A stretch of DNA of 64,000 nucleotides from Pseudovirgaria hyperparasitica (lineage: Eukaryota > Ascomycota > Dothideomycetes > Acrospermales > Acrospermaceae), in the NCBI RefSeq assembly GCF_010093815.1, contig NW_022985558.1, forward strand, positions 1,399,854-1,463,853. The letters run 5' to 3'. Below the pieces are notes generated by a model. That model had not been told where the DNA came from, searched no databases, and was given only the letters and a program-made list of their open reading frames with translations. This document shows, in pieces, positions 46,502-58,046 of this stretch (position 1 is its first letter; each line of letters starts with the position of its first letter). Position numbers and translations under genes: made by a program.

Positions 46502-47919
46502 GCCAGGCCACAGATAAATACAAGGCTTACGATTTCGTCTTAAGACGTACTTCGTTTCAGTTTATGTAATTATGTGAAGCGCAGATAGAAGGCCTCGTCG
46601 ACTGCTGGACTACCACCCTTCCCACTCCTAGAATCTCGCCATAGCCCAGGGACGACGCCTCCCTCGCCTCCTCTTCGCATATGTATCCTGCTTGCTCCCA
46701 TGGCCTTGCTTCACTTAATTGCTCCACTTTTGTACCTTTACCATTGCATCCAGCCAGTCATGCCTGTCTGCTTTGGCAGGCTCCAACCATCTATCATTCA
46801 TTCTTTTATCTTTTGCTTTAATCGCCTGTATCGTCCCAGACACGTGGCCATCTTACAACCACTCCTTCTGATCGCTTTCACCTTTAAAGGTGGTGTCGCC
46901 GAATCTGTTCGACCTACTATCGTCAAGCTCTACCCAGGGATTTTAGGCCATGATCTCGAATACTATCTGCTATCCCTGACCAGTGCTACTTGATTCAAAG
47001 TTTATAATTACATGTCTGGGCTTGATTGGTTACCGGCATCAAGTGGCCGATGCAAAGTCTCAAACCTACTGCTTTCTCGGTCATAGAAGATATGTCGAAT
47101 GGACCACTATACAACGCTACAACACTGTATCTGCTCGCGTAACTAGGCCGGCAATACCTGCACAAGTCGTATGAGCTATTCCTTACGCTGCCCACCAACG
47201 GTTTGTCTGCGCGAACAGTTGTAGGTAGGATGGAGACCGGACTGGCACGCGAAGAGACTGGCGTGTACCATTCTGCACCAGCTCGATAGTATTGCTGCAG
47301 CCAGCCTTCTTCGTCACTGAGAGATGTTTGTTGGGCAGGGAAGGCGAGGGGTTTGCAATGATGCACAACATCCCTTCCTTCAGCCTAGCTTTGAGAGTCA
47401 CAATGTGATTCGTAGCCGAGTGATGCACGGGGGGGCAAGTCGAGTGAGTCCGAGGACTGAGTGGTTCGCCGGTCAGCTAATATGCCTGCCGGTCACCATA
47501 CCGGGCTCAGGAGGAATGTCAATCTCGGGCGTGACTGGTCGGCTCGGCAATGGAGGTGTTCCCGTCAAGGTTTGTGCAAAAACTCACTCACGATTACGGT
47601 GAGGAAGACTGTGTTCTCGGCGGTAGTAGCAGATTAGTTTGATGCCAGATGACGACGTTGGCGGTGCGGAGCCGAAAAGGGACTGGCAAAAGATGGTGGA
47701 CTGGGGACTGGGGACCCCGACTGGGTGAAGCGAGGGGCACACTAATCGCTGAGAGAACGAGGCTACCGGCTGCTGGCCGAAACGCGATGTTGACGTTACC
47801 TCTTCCATTGGCCACCACGCTATATGTTGAGCTGACTATCATCTATTTCGTCCTGTGCCTTTGGTTTTGTCTTCGTTTGTGCTCGTTTTCATCTCCTTGC
47901 ACAAGAGACATGAGTCGTG
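46502..47919. other. Intergenic, nothing recognised
   Basis: About 1.4 kb. Only short overlapping frames; none assembles or resembles a known protein. Confidence 0.5.
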
Positions 47920-50126
47920 ATGTTCGCTATGACTGAACTCGGAAACACACCTTTCCCAGTACTGGTCTCAAGGGGCACGCGACTCAGTCTTGTCTTGTAT
48001 GATATTGCGGCAAACATCGAAAAGGCATCGAGAGATATATGCCGCGTAGCCACTGGTATTGCATCGTTCTCCCGCACTGCAAAGCATCTCGACCTAGTCT
48101 TGAACGAGGACGAGTCAATCCCGACAAGTCAGGCCCATGAGGCTGTGCAGTCCATCATCTACCAGGCTGATCAGATACTGGATGAATTCGAGGCTCTGTT
48201 TCTTTCCGCGAAGGCTAAAGACAGCCTGAATTCTCTCAGCTGGAAATGGGGTCTATTAGAGAGAGCCCGTACCGAGTACCTCCTTGGTCACCTGTGCAGC
48301 TTACGGCTCACTTCTGCGACTATGATCCAGTCTTTCAGTACTGTCAACGTGAAACGTCTATCCAAGTAAGTATAGGGCTCCATGTGACTGCTGTTCTGGG
48401 CTCTAATCTCGCGTTCAGACAACATAACGATTATGCCATGCAGAAGGCTGTCAACTACGTCGAGGACGAGGAACTACAGCTTGAGATTTTAGTTATCGAA
48501 CAGCAGAACTCTATTTTGCGAGCTTACGAGCTGCATCAAGAGTATACGCGTAGTGAATCTTTTTCTAACAGAGAATCAGAAAAGGTTCTCCTATCTCAGG
48601 AAGAAATGTCTATGTCGAGCATTGCTCAAGGGTTCTTCGACCAGCCTGCGAAAAAGATTGCTGCCAAGGAAGCCCAGGATGTGGTACCTCCGGGTGAGAA
48701 GTGTATCAAGGTGGCTGATGGCCAGTGGAAGCCATCGAAGCTCAAAGCTAAGAGTCTCTTACCGTTTCGTGCCTCGGCATTGTCGGAGTACTTGTGCATT
48801 GAAAATGAGTTTGAGCGACTCACAGCGATACGTCGAGCGTCTAACTCGCATACAAATGCAGTTCTCCAGCAGTGGACACGGCTGGGGGAGATCGAGGAAC
48901 GACTCCAACGCTACACGGCTCAAGCGGGATCCCCGAAGCAACTCGAGAACACTGGCAGACAGGCTTCCATTGAAACAGCACTTCCGAGCAGGGATGAAGC
49001 CAATGTTCAAGTGAAAGCCCAGCCTTCCACTGCAAAGATAGCAGCCCCTGTTCCACGACGAGCACCTAGCTCCCAGTCAATCTTTACTCAGGCATCTTTT
49101 ATTGTTCCGATTTCAGTCCCGGGGTCGAACCTACCCTCGCATCTGAACACCTCTTCGTATCCAGTATCCTCTCGGAATTCATTCTCATTCGCATCACAAT
49201 CAGGCAACCTTCCAATATCACCAGCCCACTCTTACAAGTCCGCCGAATACATATCGCATTCTCCACGTAGCAGTGTTCATTCGAATCCTTCGACTCGGGC
49301 TGCAGCAGTAGCCATCCGGAATGAAGCCGAGACTGGTGATGATCTAGAAATACCGTGGCGCTTGTGTCTTCACAACAGCTACTGGGACTATATCGACGGT
49401 CGCTGCGTCGATTCCAACACACACTTACAGCCGTCTGAGGCGTATAATAACCGCAAAGGCTACACGGAGCTCCTTGCGTCGTGGGTATGCCGTCGAGCTC
49501 TTGACGAAGCACCGCACGACCACACACAAGTTCAAAAGCCTGACGCGTCCGGACGGAAGCTTGAAACAGCCTATATAGTCCATAAACCGCTTCGTTTCGA
49601 TGAAGTCGAATGGCTCGTCGAGCGCACGATCCAGATCCTCCAGCAGGAATCCGAACTGCCGCGCAAAGACCAGAGCAGCCATCGCCAACGGCGCAGTATA
49701 GACAGACAGGATACGCGCAGCAGACGGAATTCAAAAATCACCTCTCAACTACCCACGGTCCAGCAACATCCACCCCTCGATCGTTCGGTATCAATGCCCG
49801 TAGGCACTACACTCACTCCTCACATTTCGACTTCTCCAGGTACGGGCTTCTATAATGTTGGGCAGCCGTATACACCTTACATGAATCCAAACCTGAATCC
49901 ACAGTACACAGTACAGCGTAGTACAACCAGTACCAATGGCTACGGAGAACCACCTTCCGTGGTATCCGATATTGGGTCGAGTGACTCAGAGGATGAGAAG
50001 AAAGGAAAGCGAAGGGCAGCGAGAAAAGCCAAGAAGACCACAGGTCGATCACACAGTGCGGTGGGAACGATGGCGAAGATTGGAGGTGCGTTAGCCATCC
50101 TGGAAGGACTGGAGCATGCATTTTAG
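47920..50126 (+). CDS. Fungal STAND-type N-terminal domain protein
   Basis: Protein of about 717 aa, exons 47920-48365 and 48419-50126 (53-bp intron; junction reads RLSK|QHNDYAM). The start may be 47920 or the Met at 47929. The N-terminal 200 residues are helical (LSLVLYDIAANIEKASRDI, ASFSRTAKHLDLVLNED) and resemble the fungal N-terminal domain found in front of STAND/NLR-like and related proteins; this is a weak resemblance judged by pattern. The middle is Ser/Pro-rich and disordered. A compact segment near residues 460-560 (IPWRLCLHNSYWDYIDGRCV, LRFDEVEWLVERTIQIL) looks folded and conserved. The C-terminus has a basic stretch (KKGKRRAARKAKK) and a short helical end with GTMAKIGGALAILEGLEHAF. 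No NTPase motif was found. Confidence 0.8.
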
Positions 50127-50942
50127 GGTATTGTGAGGTAAGGGGGTCGGGGTTAGGTCAGGATTGGGATATACCCCAGCTAACGATTTGACACGAATCA
50201 CTTAGAGTTACTATTACGAGGATTTCCGAAGCTTTACGATTTACGCCCTCATCAGCGACATTTGTGTCTTCACCAACAGGTTTATTATATTATATTATGA
50301 TGTTTGACGATGAGTAGTAGTAAGAACATTAGAAGTCATTCTTGATGCTTACAGCCTGTTTCACAATGAAAAGCATGATCGCAGAGCCATAGTCGGGCTG
50401 GCTATAAGTCCTTTCCGAGAATACTCACACCCGGTCGCGGTCTAGAGTCATGACAAGAACAGGGTTCTGGCTGCGTGTTTAGATTACATACATACTGTGT
50501 ACATAATAGCTCTACTCAAGGTGCATCCCTACCTGGGCCACCCGATTCGTGCTTACCCGGCGTGCACACATAAATAACCATGACACCTCCCTGGGCGTAA
50601 TCAAGACCGGTGAACGTCAAATATGAAGCCTGACGGAAGCCTGACGGAAGCCTGACGGAAGCAGACCGGAAGCAGACCGGAAACAGAGCCAATAATGATA
50701 TTAGGGACGACTGAAGAAATATATGAGAGGATACTAGCACGCCCCCCGTAAATGACATAGGGATTGTCTAGATGACTGTCTTGTGTCAAAGCATACATGT
50801 GAGGAGTCAAAAACTGGGAGAAGTACGGGAAGACTCTCATTACATGAGGTGATGGTATCTACAGATTAATGTCATTTCATCTATATGATATAACATGCGT
50901 AGATCCCACCGCGCTATGCAAAAAAACCACATCCACGCTTGT
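50127..50942. other. Intergenic with 11-bp repeats
   Basis: About 800 bp between a plus- and a minus-strand gene end. No gene is supported. Contains an 11-bp tandem repeat (listed). Confidence 0.5.
50628..50682. repeat. 11-bp tandem repeat, five copies
   Basis: Three copies of GCCTGACGGAA followed by two copies of the variant GCAGACCGGAA. Confidence 0.95.
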
Positions 50943-52502
50943 CTAATACGCAGAACACGTCGTCCCCTCCACACTTGCCCTTAGGAAAGCCTCACGGAAG
51001 AAGTCGTGCATCGCAAGATAGTGGAACAGGATCCCGATCACAACTGCCAGATGCCAGATGTTATGACTCCCACCTACGTAGTCAAACATGCCGGGCCACC
51101 AGCGCTCAGGCGTCTTACTCGCATACAGCACCGCGCCAACAAAGTATACTAACACACTCTTCACTACGGGGGCGTAAAAGTAGTACGCCCAGGCTGCACC
51201 ACGCGTCAGTACAAGCTGCGCAACAGGCAGGAAACCGGTGAGGGCAAGGCTACAGTAGAAGCACACGCGCGCCCATGCCATGTCGGCGCGATTGAAGGTA
51301 GGGTGCCAGGGCAGGACAACGCCACCGATGCCAAGAGCAGCAGTTGTGAGCATATACGTCCAGCGAGATGCGGGCTCACAATAGAATGCCGTGTATTCGG
51401 TAGTCATGATACTGGCGGCAACTAGCAGAGATATGCCCGTGTAGTCGACACAAGCAAACCGCTCCATGATGCAATGATCGGCGATGGAGTTCATTGTATG
51501 CCACATGGTCGAGCAAGCCAGACACTTGCAGGCAGCGAAGAAGAAGATAGCAGCGACGAAGACATCAGCTTTAGTAGAGGAAGTGAAGATGGCGGAAGAT
51601 GGGTAGAAGTAGAAGGCAATGCAGAGCACAGCGAGCAGGCCAAGGAGGTGGGACCAAATATTGAAGGATTCGTTGGAGACGGAGAAGATGGATCGTACGC
51701 ACTCGAGCTTGCCTTCGTAGAATCGGTATCCGTTGATGATGTGCGGATTGTTTTTCCAAGGATCAGGGAGGTCTTCATACTGAAGGAGGCCACGTTCTTT
51801 GGCACGAGCAAGAGTCTGCATTATGGCGTATTCCATACTCTCTTTGACGCTGTCTTTCACCCGACGCGCCTTGTCGAGACCGTCATCGACCACGCCTTTT
51901 GCTTTGCCATATCCAGCATCAAGTCGGCGTCGGCCTTCTTCCAGAAAGTCTTGTGCCACTGATCCAATACCTGCCTCCCGGAGAGCATATGCTCGTGCCT
52001 CAAAATCTGATAGTATGGCCTCCATCAAGCGTACACCTTCGTGTGCTTTTTGCTCCAAGGTCTCTTTTGTAGCAAGCGCCTCCTTATATCGCTTTTCTAT
52101 AGTCTCCACGAATATTTGCGAACGTTGACGCCCAGCGTCAATAACATCGTTTGAGACCTTCGAACACGAGTCCCGAACCATTTGCAAAGTGAAATAAGCC
52201 TTCTCTATTCCGGCGTCAAATTTGAGCTGGGGCAAGTGGCCAAAAGACTCCATGAATTCAAGGCGCTTGTTCAATTCGGAGAGGAAACGGTCTACCTGTA
52301 TCCAATCGTTAGCACACAAGCGAACTGTTACTTTTGTGTCGAGACTTACGAGTATCTGTATATCGTCATGTTCGATGTTCCACGACCTGCATGACCTCGA
52401 ATCATATGAGGAGTGTCTCCTTCGGCGATCCTGCTCGGGGCGAAAAGTGCCGTAAGTGCCTTTCGAGCTGCGAAAGTTAGGCTCTTCGTAGTGCTCCGAC
52501 AT
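50943..52502 (-). CDS. Adiponectin-receptor/haemolysin-III-like protein
   Basis: Seven-membrane-segment protein of the PAQR family (yeast Izh1-4, human ADIPOR), 501 aa. Exons 52502-52350 and 52295-50943. The 54-bp gap has a GTAAGT donor, a GCTAAC branch site and a TACAG acceptor; it is a multiple of three without a stop, so an unspliced reading would add 18 residues. The long cytosolic N-terminal half is helical (FETIEKRYKEALAT-like and EGVRLMEAILSDF segments). The membrane half has the family motifs NESFNIWSHLLG, CSTMWHTMNS, DYTGISLL and GGSHNIWHLAVVIG, including the Ser/His/Asp zinc-site residues. Relatives act on lipid or ceramide and zinc homeostasis. A Met at 52535 would add 11 residues; 52502 is preferred. 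Confidence 0.9.
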   Translation of the reverse strand: MSEHYEEPNFRSSKGTYGTFRPEQDRRRRHSSYDSRSCRSWNIEHDDIQILVSLDTKVTVRLCANDWIQVDRFLSELNKRLEFMESFGHLPQLKFDAGIEKAYFTLQMVRDSCSKVSNDVIDAGRQRSQIFVETIEKRYKEALATKETLEQKAHEGVRLMEAILSDFEARAYALREAGIGSVAQDFLEEGRRRLDAGYGKAKGVVDDGLDKARRVKDSVKESMEYAIMQTLARAKERGLLQYEDLPDPWKNNPHIINGYRFYEGKLECVRSIFSVSNESFNIWSHLLGLLAVLCIAFYFYPSSAIFTSSTKADVFVAAIFFFAACKCLACSTMWHTMNSIADHCIMERFACVDYTGISLLVAASIMTTEYTAFYCEPASRWTYMLTTAALGIGGVVLPWHPTFNRADMAWARVCFYCSLALTGFLPVAQLVLTRGAAWAYYFYAPVVKSVLVYFVGAVLYASKTPERWWPGMFDYVGGSHNIWHLAVVIGILFHYLAMHDFFREAFLRASVEGTTCSAY

Positions 52503-53449
52503 GATTGAGGTCGAAGTACACGAAGTGCAGGCCATGAGGGATAACAGAAAGAAGAAGTCGCAGGTGAGGGGGGTTGTATGGGCGATTTGTATGTAGCGCC
52601 CAGAGCACAGCGGTCCGCACGGACAAGAGAGCTAGTCGAAGCACCTCAGTCAAGTGTAGCTCGTGATGGATGATTTGTGAGAGCTATGATGCGTGCCGTT
52701 TGTAGCCGTGGAGGATTGGAATGCTGCGATTGGCGCACGATCTGAAGATTGGCGGGCTGGACCATGTGAAGCGACCAGGCGATGTTTGATACGTGGTGTC
52801 TGATGTCTACCGATGGGGGACGGATATTGAGGTCTGGGAGTGAAAAGTTTCAAAAGAGCAGCACGTGCAGCATTAGTTGGCAATGACGAGTGTCGAATGG
52901 TATCGTTGGCACCCGACAACCCAGCAATACAACAATAGGGTCACTGATATGATTAAGAAATAATACGATTACTGTTGACAGCCTTTGTTGGGAACCTCGG
53001 TGAGTCTGAGAGTACCACCTGCGCCAAGGATCCAACCACGCTGATGTGCTGATATGTACGCAATACGGTACTTTATATGCCCTTGGATCAGCTGCAAGTC
53101 ATGAAAGTCCCGACTCCCGGATCCGCTCCGCCACCGGGGGAAGTAATTAGAGATTCTTCGGCACTACCCGCGTCTACCACGGTGATAGTTCGTGTGCACC
53201 TCGGGTAATTATAACAGGCGGCCATCACTTTGCTACCTGGACGGGCCCCTAGAGCCTTGGCGACAGCCTAACTAATCTTCGGTCCAGTAATTATTAGCAT
53301 CATGGACGTCTTCATTTCTGTATCAATTTAACTCACCCACGACCCGTCTCGAAAACTGTCAAACATTCACGCCAAAGCATACTCCACGATCACTGAGCTG
53401 GCCTCCCCATCTGTGTCTGCCCTTAACGCAACCCAACACCTCCTGCACC
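52503..53449. other. Divergent intergenic, PAQR/THOC5
   Basis: About 950 bp separating two divergent genes and holding both promoters. No gene is supported. Confidence 0.5.
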
Positions 53450-54085
53450 ATGACAACTGCCGCCTCCGCTGCTAAAACGATCGTCACAAGTCCTCACCTT
53501 CAGTCTGTTCTCTCCACCGCTCAGCAAACCCGCGACGCCTGCTTAGCCCTGATAGATACTCTCACATCCCCTGACGCCTTCACGCAGTCCAATAAAATCG
53601 CGCCATCACACAAGCACGTGAACGCCCAACTCGCAAAGATCCGCCATCTGAACCGCAAAGCTGTGCTTGGTGCACGAGAAACAAAAGCCCAAACTGCCGA
53701 GGCAAGGAGCGGGGTTGACACGCTTCACCTGCAGTTGCAGAATTTATACTATGAGCAGCGGCACTTGCGTGGCGAAATTGGCGCCTGTGAAGACTATGAA
53801 CACAAGTACATGACACTGCCCCTTATATCAGCGCAAACATTCCTAGACCTGTTTCCGGATCACGTGGGATATGATGAAAATGAACTGATGGTAGCACGGA
53901 TCGAGCATGAGCATATGGAGCGACAGGCGTTGGAGGAACAGAGACAGGGCCTCCTGAGGAAGAAGCAGGGCTTGATCGCTGAAAATAAGAAGAGAAGAGA
54001 GGACCTGGCGAACCTGGACATTGAGCTTGAGAAGTTTGTGAATACGGCGGAGCCCATTCAGAAGATCTTCGAGAAGGAATATTGA
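53450..54085 (+). CDS. THOC5: THO complex subunit 5 (THOC5)-like
   Basis: Single-exon protein of 211 aa matching the Fms-interacting protein/THOC5 family, a subunit of the THO/TREX complex coupling transcription with mRNA export in the nucleus. It is almost wholly helical. Visible family pattern: LQLQNLYYEQRHLRGEIGAC with the following EDYEHKYMTLPLI, a linker with the FPDHV region, then HEHMERQALEEQRQGLLRKK and NLDIELEKFVNTAEPIQKIF, a coiled coil whose heptads continue almost to the end. Fungal members are this short, well below the animal proteins. The start at 53450 is the first Met in frame. The 3' end faces the M16 peptidase gene, 204 bp apart. Confidence 0.83.
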   Translation: MTTAASAAKTIVTSPHLQSVLSTAQQTRDACLALIDTLTSPDAFTQSNKIAPSHKHVNAQLAKIRHLNRKAVLGARETKAQTAEARSGVDTLHLQLQNLYYEQRHLRGEIGACEDYEHKYMTLPLISAQTFLDLFPDHVGYDENELMVARIEHEHMERQALEEQRQGLLRKKQGLIAENKKRREDLANLDIELEKFVNTAEPIQKIFEKEY

Positions 54086-54289
54086 CAGCTTGATGTGTGA
54101 AATGCCGCGTTGCATGGCGTGATATAAGGGAACCCATTTTCAGGCACCAATCATTTGGTAGGCCAGGCCCTATACGTAAATTTTTACAGTTGTTGGACCG
54201 ACTTTTGGTGGAAGCTGAGACACAGCCTTTATGTAATGTTCATCACTAAGATCATGCAAGTAGATGCTCGCGCTACCTCCATGCCTAAC

Positions 54290-57200
54290 CTATTCCTCAT
54301 CACTTATGCTCTCGTCGCCATCTCCTTCTCCCTCGCCATATTCCTCCTCGTCTCCCTCCGCCTCAACATCAGACTCGTCATCATCCTTGAGCTTGAGTCC
54401 ATAGTCGTCTTGGAAGAAGGTGAGTGCTTGCACTTCAGGCTTGAATCCAGCCTCTTCGAAGTTCTTCTTCAGACCCTGCATCTTTGATTAGCCATAAGCG
54501 TCCGGTGACTTCCTCTCAGACACATACCTCTTCCATAATCGTAGCGCAGGAGACGACCAAATTCGCCGTCTCAGGCTTAAACACTGGCAGTACAATACCT
54601 TGCAACACCTCTTTGATCTCCTCGACCTTGACCGCTCTGACCTTTTTCAACATCTCTTCCTTCCAGTCCTTTCCGACCCCCCTGACTACTTGATTGACAA
54701 AGCCGGACAACGCAGCACGACTCATCGTCGGTTCCTCGTTCACAAAGTCTACCACAATGCTGCTGACCGCGCCCTCCAGCGCATGCTTTTCGAAAGGCCG
54801 CTTCCCACTAATGTACTCCTCGATGACCATCTTCGCGACGCTGTACGCTTTGAAAGCATCTGGCGAGCGGTACACACGGAATGCGAGTAGGCCAGTAGCA
54901 GTCTCGCGGGCAAATGATGTTCCATATGCGAGACCAGTGCCTCGAACGGCAACCCACATAGGGCCTTCAACTGCGTCGAGATAGGAGAGAGCCACGATGA
55001 GTGCGGGCAGCTTAGGGTGCGCGTACGAGTCGAGACATTTGCCGGTCAAGAGGAGGAAGGACGAGTCGATTGGCGGCATGGGCACGATATAGGCAAGACT
55101 TCCAGGACTTTTCCCCGCATCAGACAGGACAGCTTGGCGCGAGTCCAATGGAGCGAGATCCTCACTTGTATCGAAGGAATCTACTAAAGTTTTCCATGAC
55201 GATATCGGACGTGGCAAAGTCTCAACGTTAGCTACTACGAAGGCGCGGGCATTGCCGAACCGTGCGAGTGACCTACGGAGGGCTTCCATGCGTCCAATTA
55301 TTTCCTCTGGTTCTCTTTCTAGTTGCTTGAGTATGCGTTTGAGGTACAAAGCTTTGACGAGCGTGTTTTGTGCTCGGCTCGATGCCGCGGGTGTGTAATG
55401 AATCATAGAATTGACAGCGTAGCACATTCCATTACCGCTTCTCTTTTCGTCTGGGACATCAGCCAGAAGCTTGTTGACTGTGGTTTTCAATCGCTCTATA
55501 TCGAAGATGCTGTCGAATAGCATGTCACGAATCCACCTGATTGCCACCTCATACTTGTCTTGCTGGACAATCAACCTAATGCGGATAAGCTCACAATTTC
55601 CAACAGCGCTACCAGTGTCGATATCATACGAGACTGTATCTTTCTCCAGCTGTGCAACGACTTTCTCGAATTCCACGCGCTTCTCATCTTGATTGATGGG
55701 CGTGTTGAAGAAATTGTTTAGGTACACGGACAGCAGCGGCTTGAGTTTTAACGGTACCGAAACTGTCGACAATATCAGGTTGACGTGAGCGAAATTTGTC
55801 GGGATGTGTTCAACATGTACGAATAGTGGTAGATCAGCAGCGTCTCTGTCGATAACTTCCTGAATGTCATTCTTAATGGGTCCCATCTTCTTCGCCAGAC
55901 CTGATCTGGCGGTAATTGAAGGAAAGAAGTGGATTGACTCCGTGTCCGGGATCTCAAATTGCTCAAGGACCTCCGATGGAATTGGCTTATCATTCTCTGC
56001 TTTGGCTTGCTCTAGCTTCTGCGCAAGCTTCATCAGTCCGAGCTCTCCAAGCTTTTCCTGCTGTGCCTTTACTCGAGCCTTTTCGTCCTCCTTCAGTTTC
56101 TCAGATAACACCTTTGAAGGAACACCAAGGATCGACACATGATCTGCATCTGCAAGCCATTGCTTTAGAAATGACTTCCACTGGATCTCTGTCCAACTAT
56201 CAAGCTCGTCAAGATCACTTAGTGAGCTCAAGGATCTTTTTAGAATTTCGCCATCGCGCTTCGAGAAAAGATGATCGTAGATAATGGGATCGGTGAATAC
56301 ACTAGCAGAGGACTCTGCAGAAAACTTGATCTGCCTCCGAAACCTGGCGAGACATTCTCTCATGTACGGCATGTCTAGTGGTTTAACGGCTGCATCGCGA
56401 AGGATCTCGAAGAAACGTGTCTCGACATCTGCGACCTTAGGAGTCTCTACAGCGCTGAGAGTGAACCATATCACTAGATTTGGTCGCACTTCAACCTGAT
56501 AATATACTGAACTGGCAAGCTGCTCTTTCTCCACTAATGTGTTCACCAAAACAGAGACAGAGGACTCGGCTAGGTACGTCAGCAGTACATTTGTAGCTGA
56601 ATCTAACCATGATAAATCAGTAAATATTTGCCCGGACGTCATTAGCAGCGTACCAAGAGTAGCATTGAGACAGTCTGGTCCAAAGAATCCAATCAAGATC
56701 TCGCCATAGGACTCATCCGCCTCCGGGAACTCTACGCGGTCGACTGTGGTTTTTGAGAGAAGTGGTGTTCGCTTAGAATCGACCCATGGTCGTGAGAACC
56801 GGGCTTCGATGGGCGGCAAGTCATCCAATGCTCCATCCTCAAAGGTGTCAAGAATGTCAAGCAGACTTTCGTGGTTTATCTCGCCAACGAGTATAAGGCA
56901 AAGATTTTTAGGTTGATACATTACTTTGTGAAATTCTCGTATTCTATCAGCAGTCAAGACACGAAGTTGCTCCATCATTCCACCGGTCTCGTAGCGAAAG
57001 CCATCTCCTTCAGGATACATGATCCGGCGAGCGTGAAGTTCCATGAGCTCGGCTTGATTGTTTTGAACGCCTTGCATTTCAGAGTAGACGACACCTGCGT
57101 CGCGTCCAGTACCATCGACATGATGGACTTCCGTATAACACCCTTCGTCTGTGAGTGTAGGTAGCAGAATATGTTCCAGGTAGATGGGGAGGATCTGAGC

Positions 57201-57548
57201 AAAGCCGTCCCAACCTGCTGTATCCAGCGTGTAGGCTGTATGATCAGTTGCGGTCCATGCATTTGTATTTGAATATGCACGAGTTGCAAGCTTGTCTAAT
57301 ACACCTTTGTATTTGTAAGTTTTCGACCCCATGAACACGAGATGCTCAAGAGTATGCGGAGCTCCTGAGTCATCATGTATCTCAGTTGCTAAAGTAAAAT
57401 AGCCTTGCACTTTCGGACCCTTCCGGTCGACCACGACACTCCTCATACCAGTCCTCTCTGACTGATATATAGTGAATTTAGCAGGTGCATAGTCGGCTTC
57501 AAACTGCTGGATAATCCTTTGGTGCGTCTCCCTTTTCACTGAAGGCAT
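54290..57548 (-). CDS. SDD3: M16 metallopeptidase, Sdd3-like
   Basis: Zinc peptidase of the pitrilysin (M16) family, 1,068 aa, close in layout to yeast Sdd3 (YOL098C) and related to presequence proteases. Exons 57548-54528 and 54475-54290 (52-bp intron; junction IMEE|GLKKNFEEAG). The inverted zinc motif HxxEH is present as HTLEH at residues 65-69 (SGAPHTLEHLVFMGS), and the further zinc ligand Glu fits VVYSEMQG. The N- and C-terminal halves give the usual two M16 barrels. The tail after the intron is acidic (DEEEYGEGEGDGDESISDEE). An upstream Met at 57650 would add 34 residues that could serve as a mitochondrial presequence; which start is used is unknown. Confidence 0.9.
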
Positions 57549-58046
57549 ACTGAGCGCGATATTGATGGTGTTGGTGTTACAGGCGAGGAGTCTGAAAAGA
57601 CGCTTGCCACAACGTCCGGACGAAATGTTTAGCGTAACAAGCAAGGTCAACCTCTGATATCGGTATCGGATGGGTGGCTAAGTATAGCTAGCTATACCCA
57701 GTAATGTTCCCAAAAGTGCTTCGGAAGACGAAAATTCGACGTCGGACGCTTTGAGATTTGTAAAATAGTTTCAGCTATATCTATCTTGTGAGTCGTTTTG
57801 ATTAGTTGTTTAGATAGAAGTTTATAGCACCAATTTGGAAAGCAAAGCTGAGGTACTCCGAATATGGCTGCCTGCAAAATGAGATGCGCTGTGTGATCCA
57901 GGTGCTATCCCACTTCGCTTCACTAAGGAGCAGGCTTCAAGGTGAACGCCACTCCTAAAAACATCAACGGAATAACTAGACAGCAGTTCTCTCAGCCTAT
58001 CCAACGGCACAGCAATATCAAAATGGGACATCCCTCCTCTTAAAAT
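57549..58046. other. Divergent intergenic, M16/ZW10
   Basis: 500 bp holding both promoters. No gene is supported. Confidence 0.5.
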
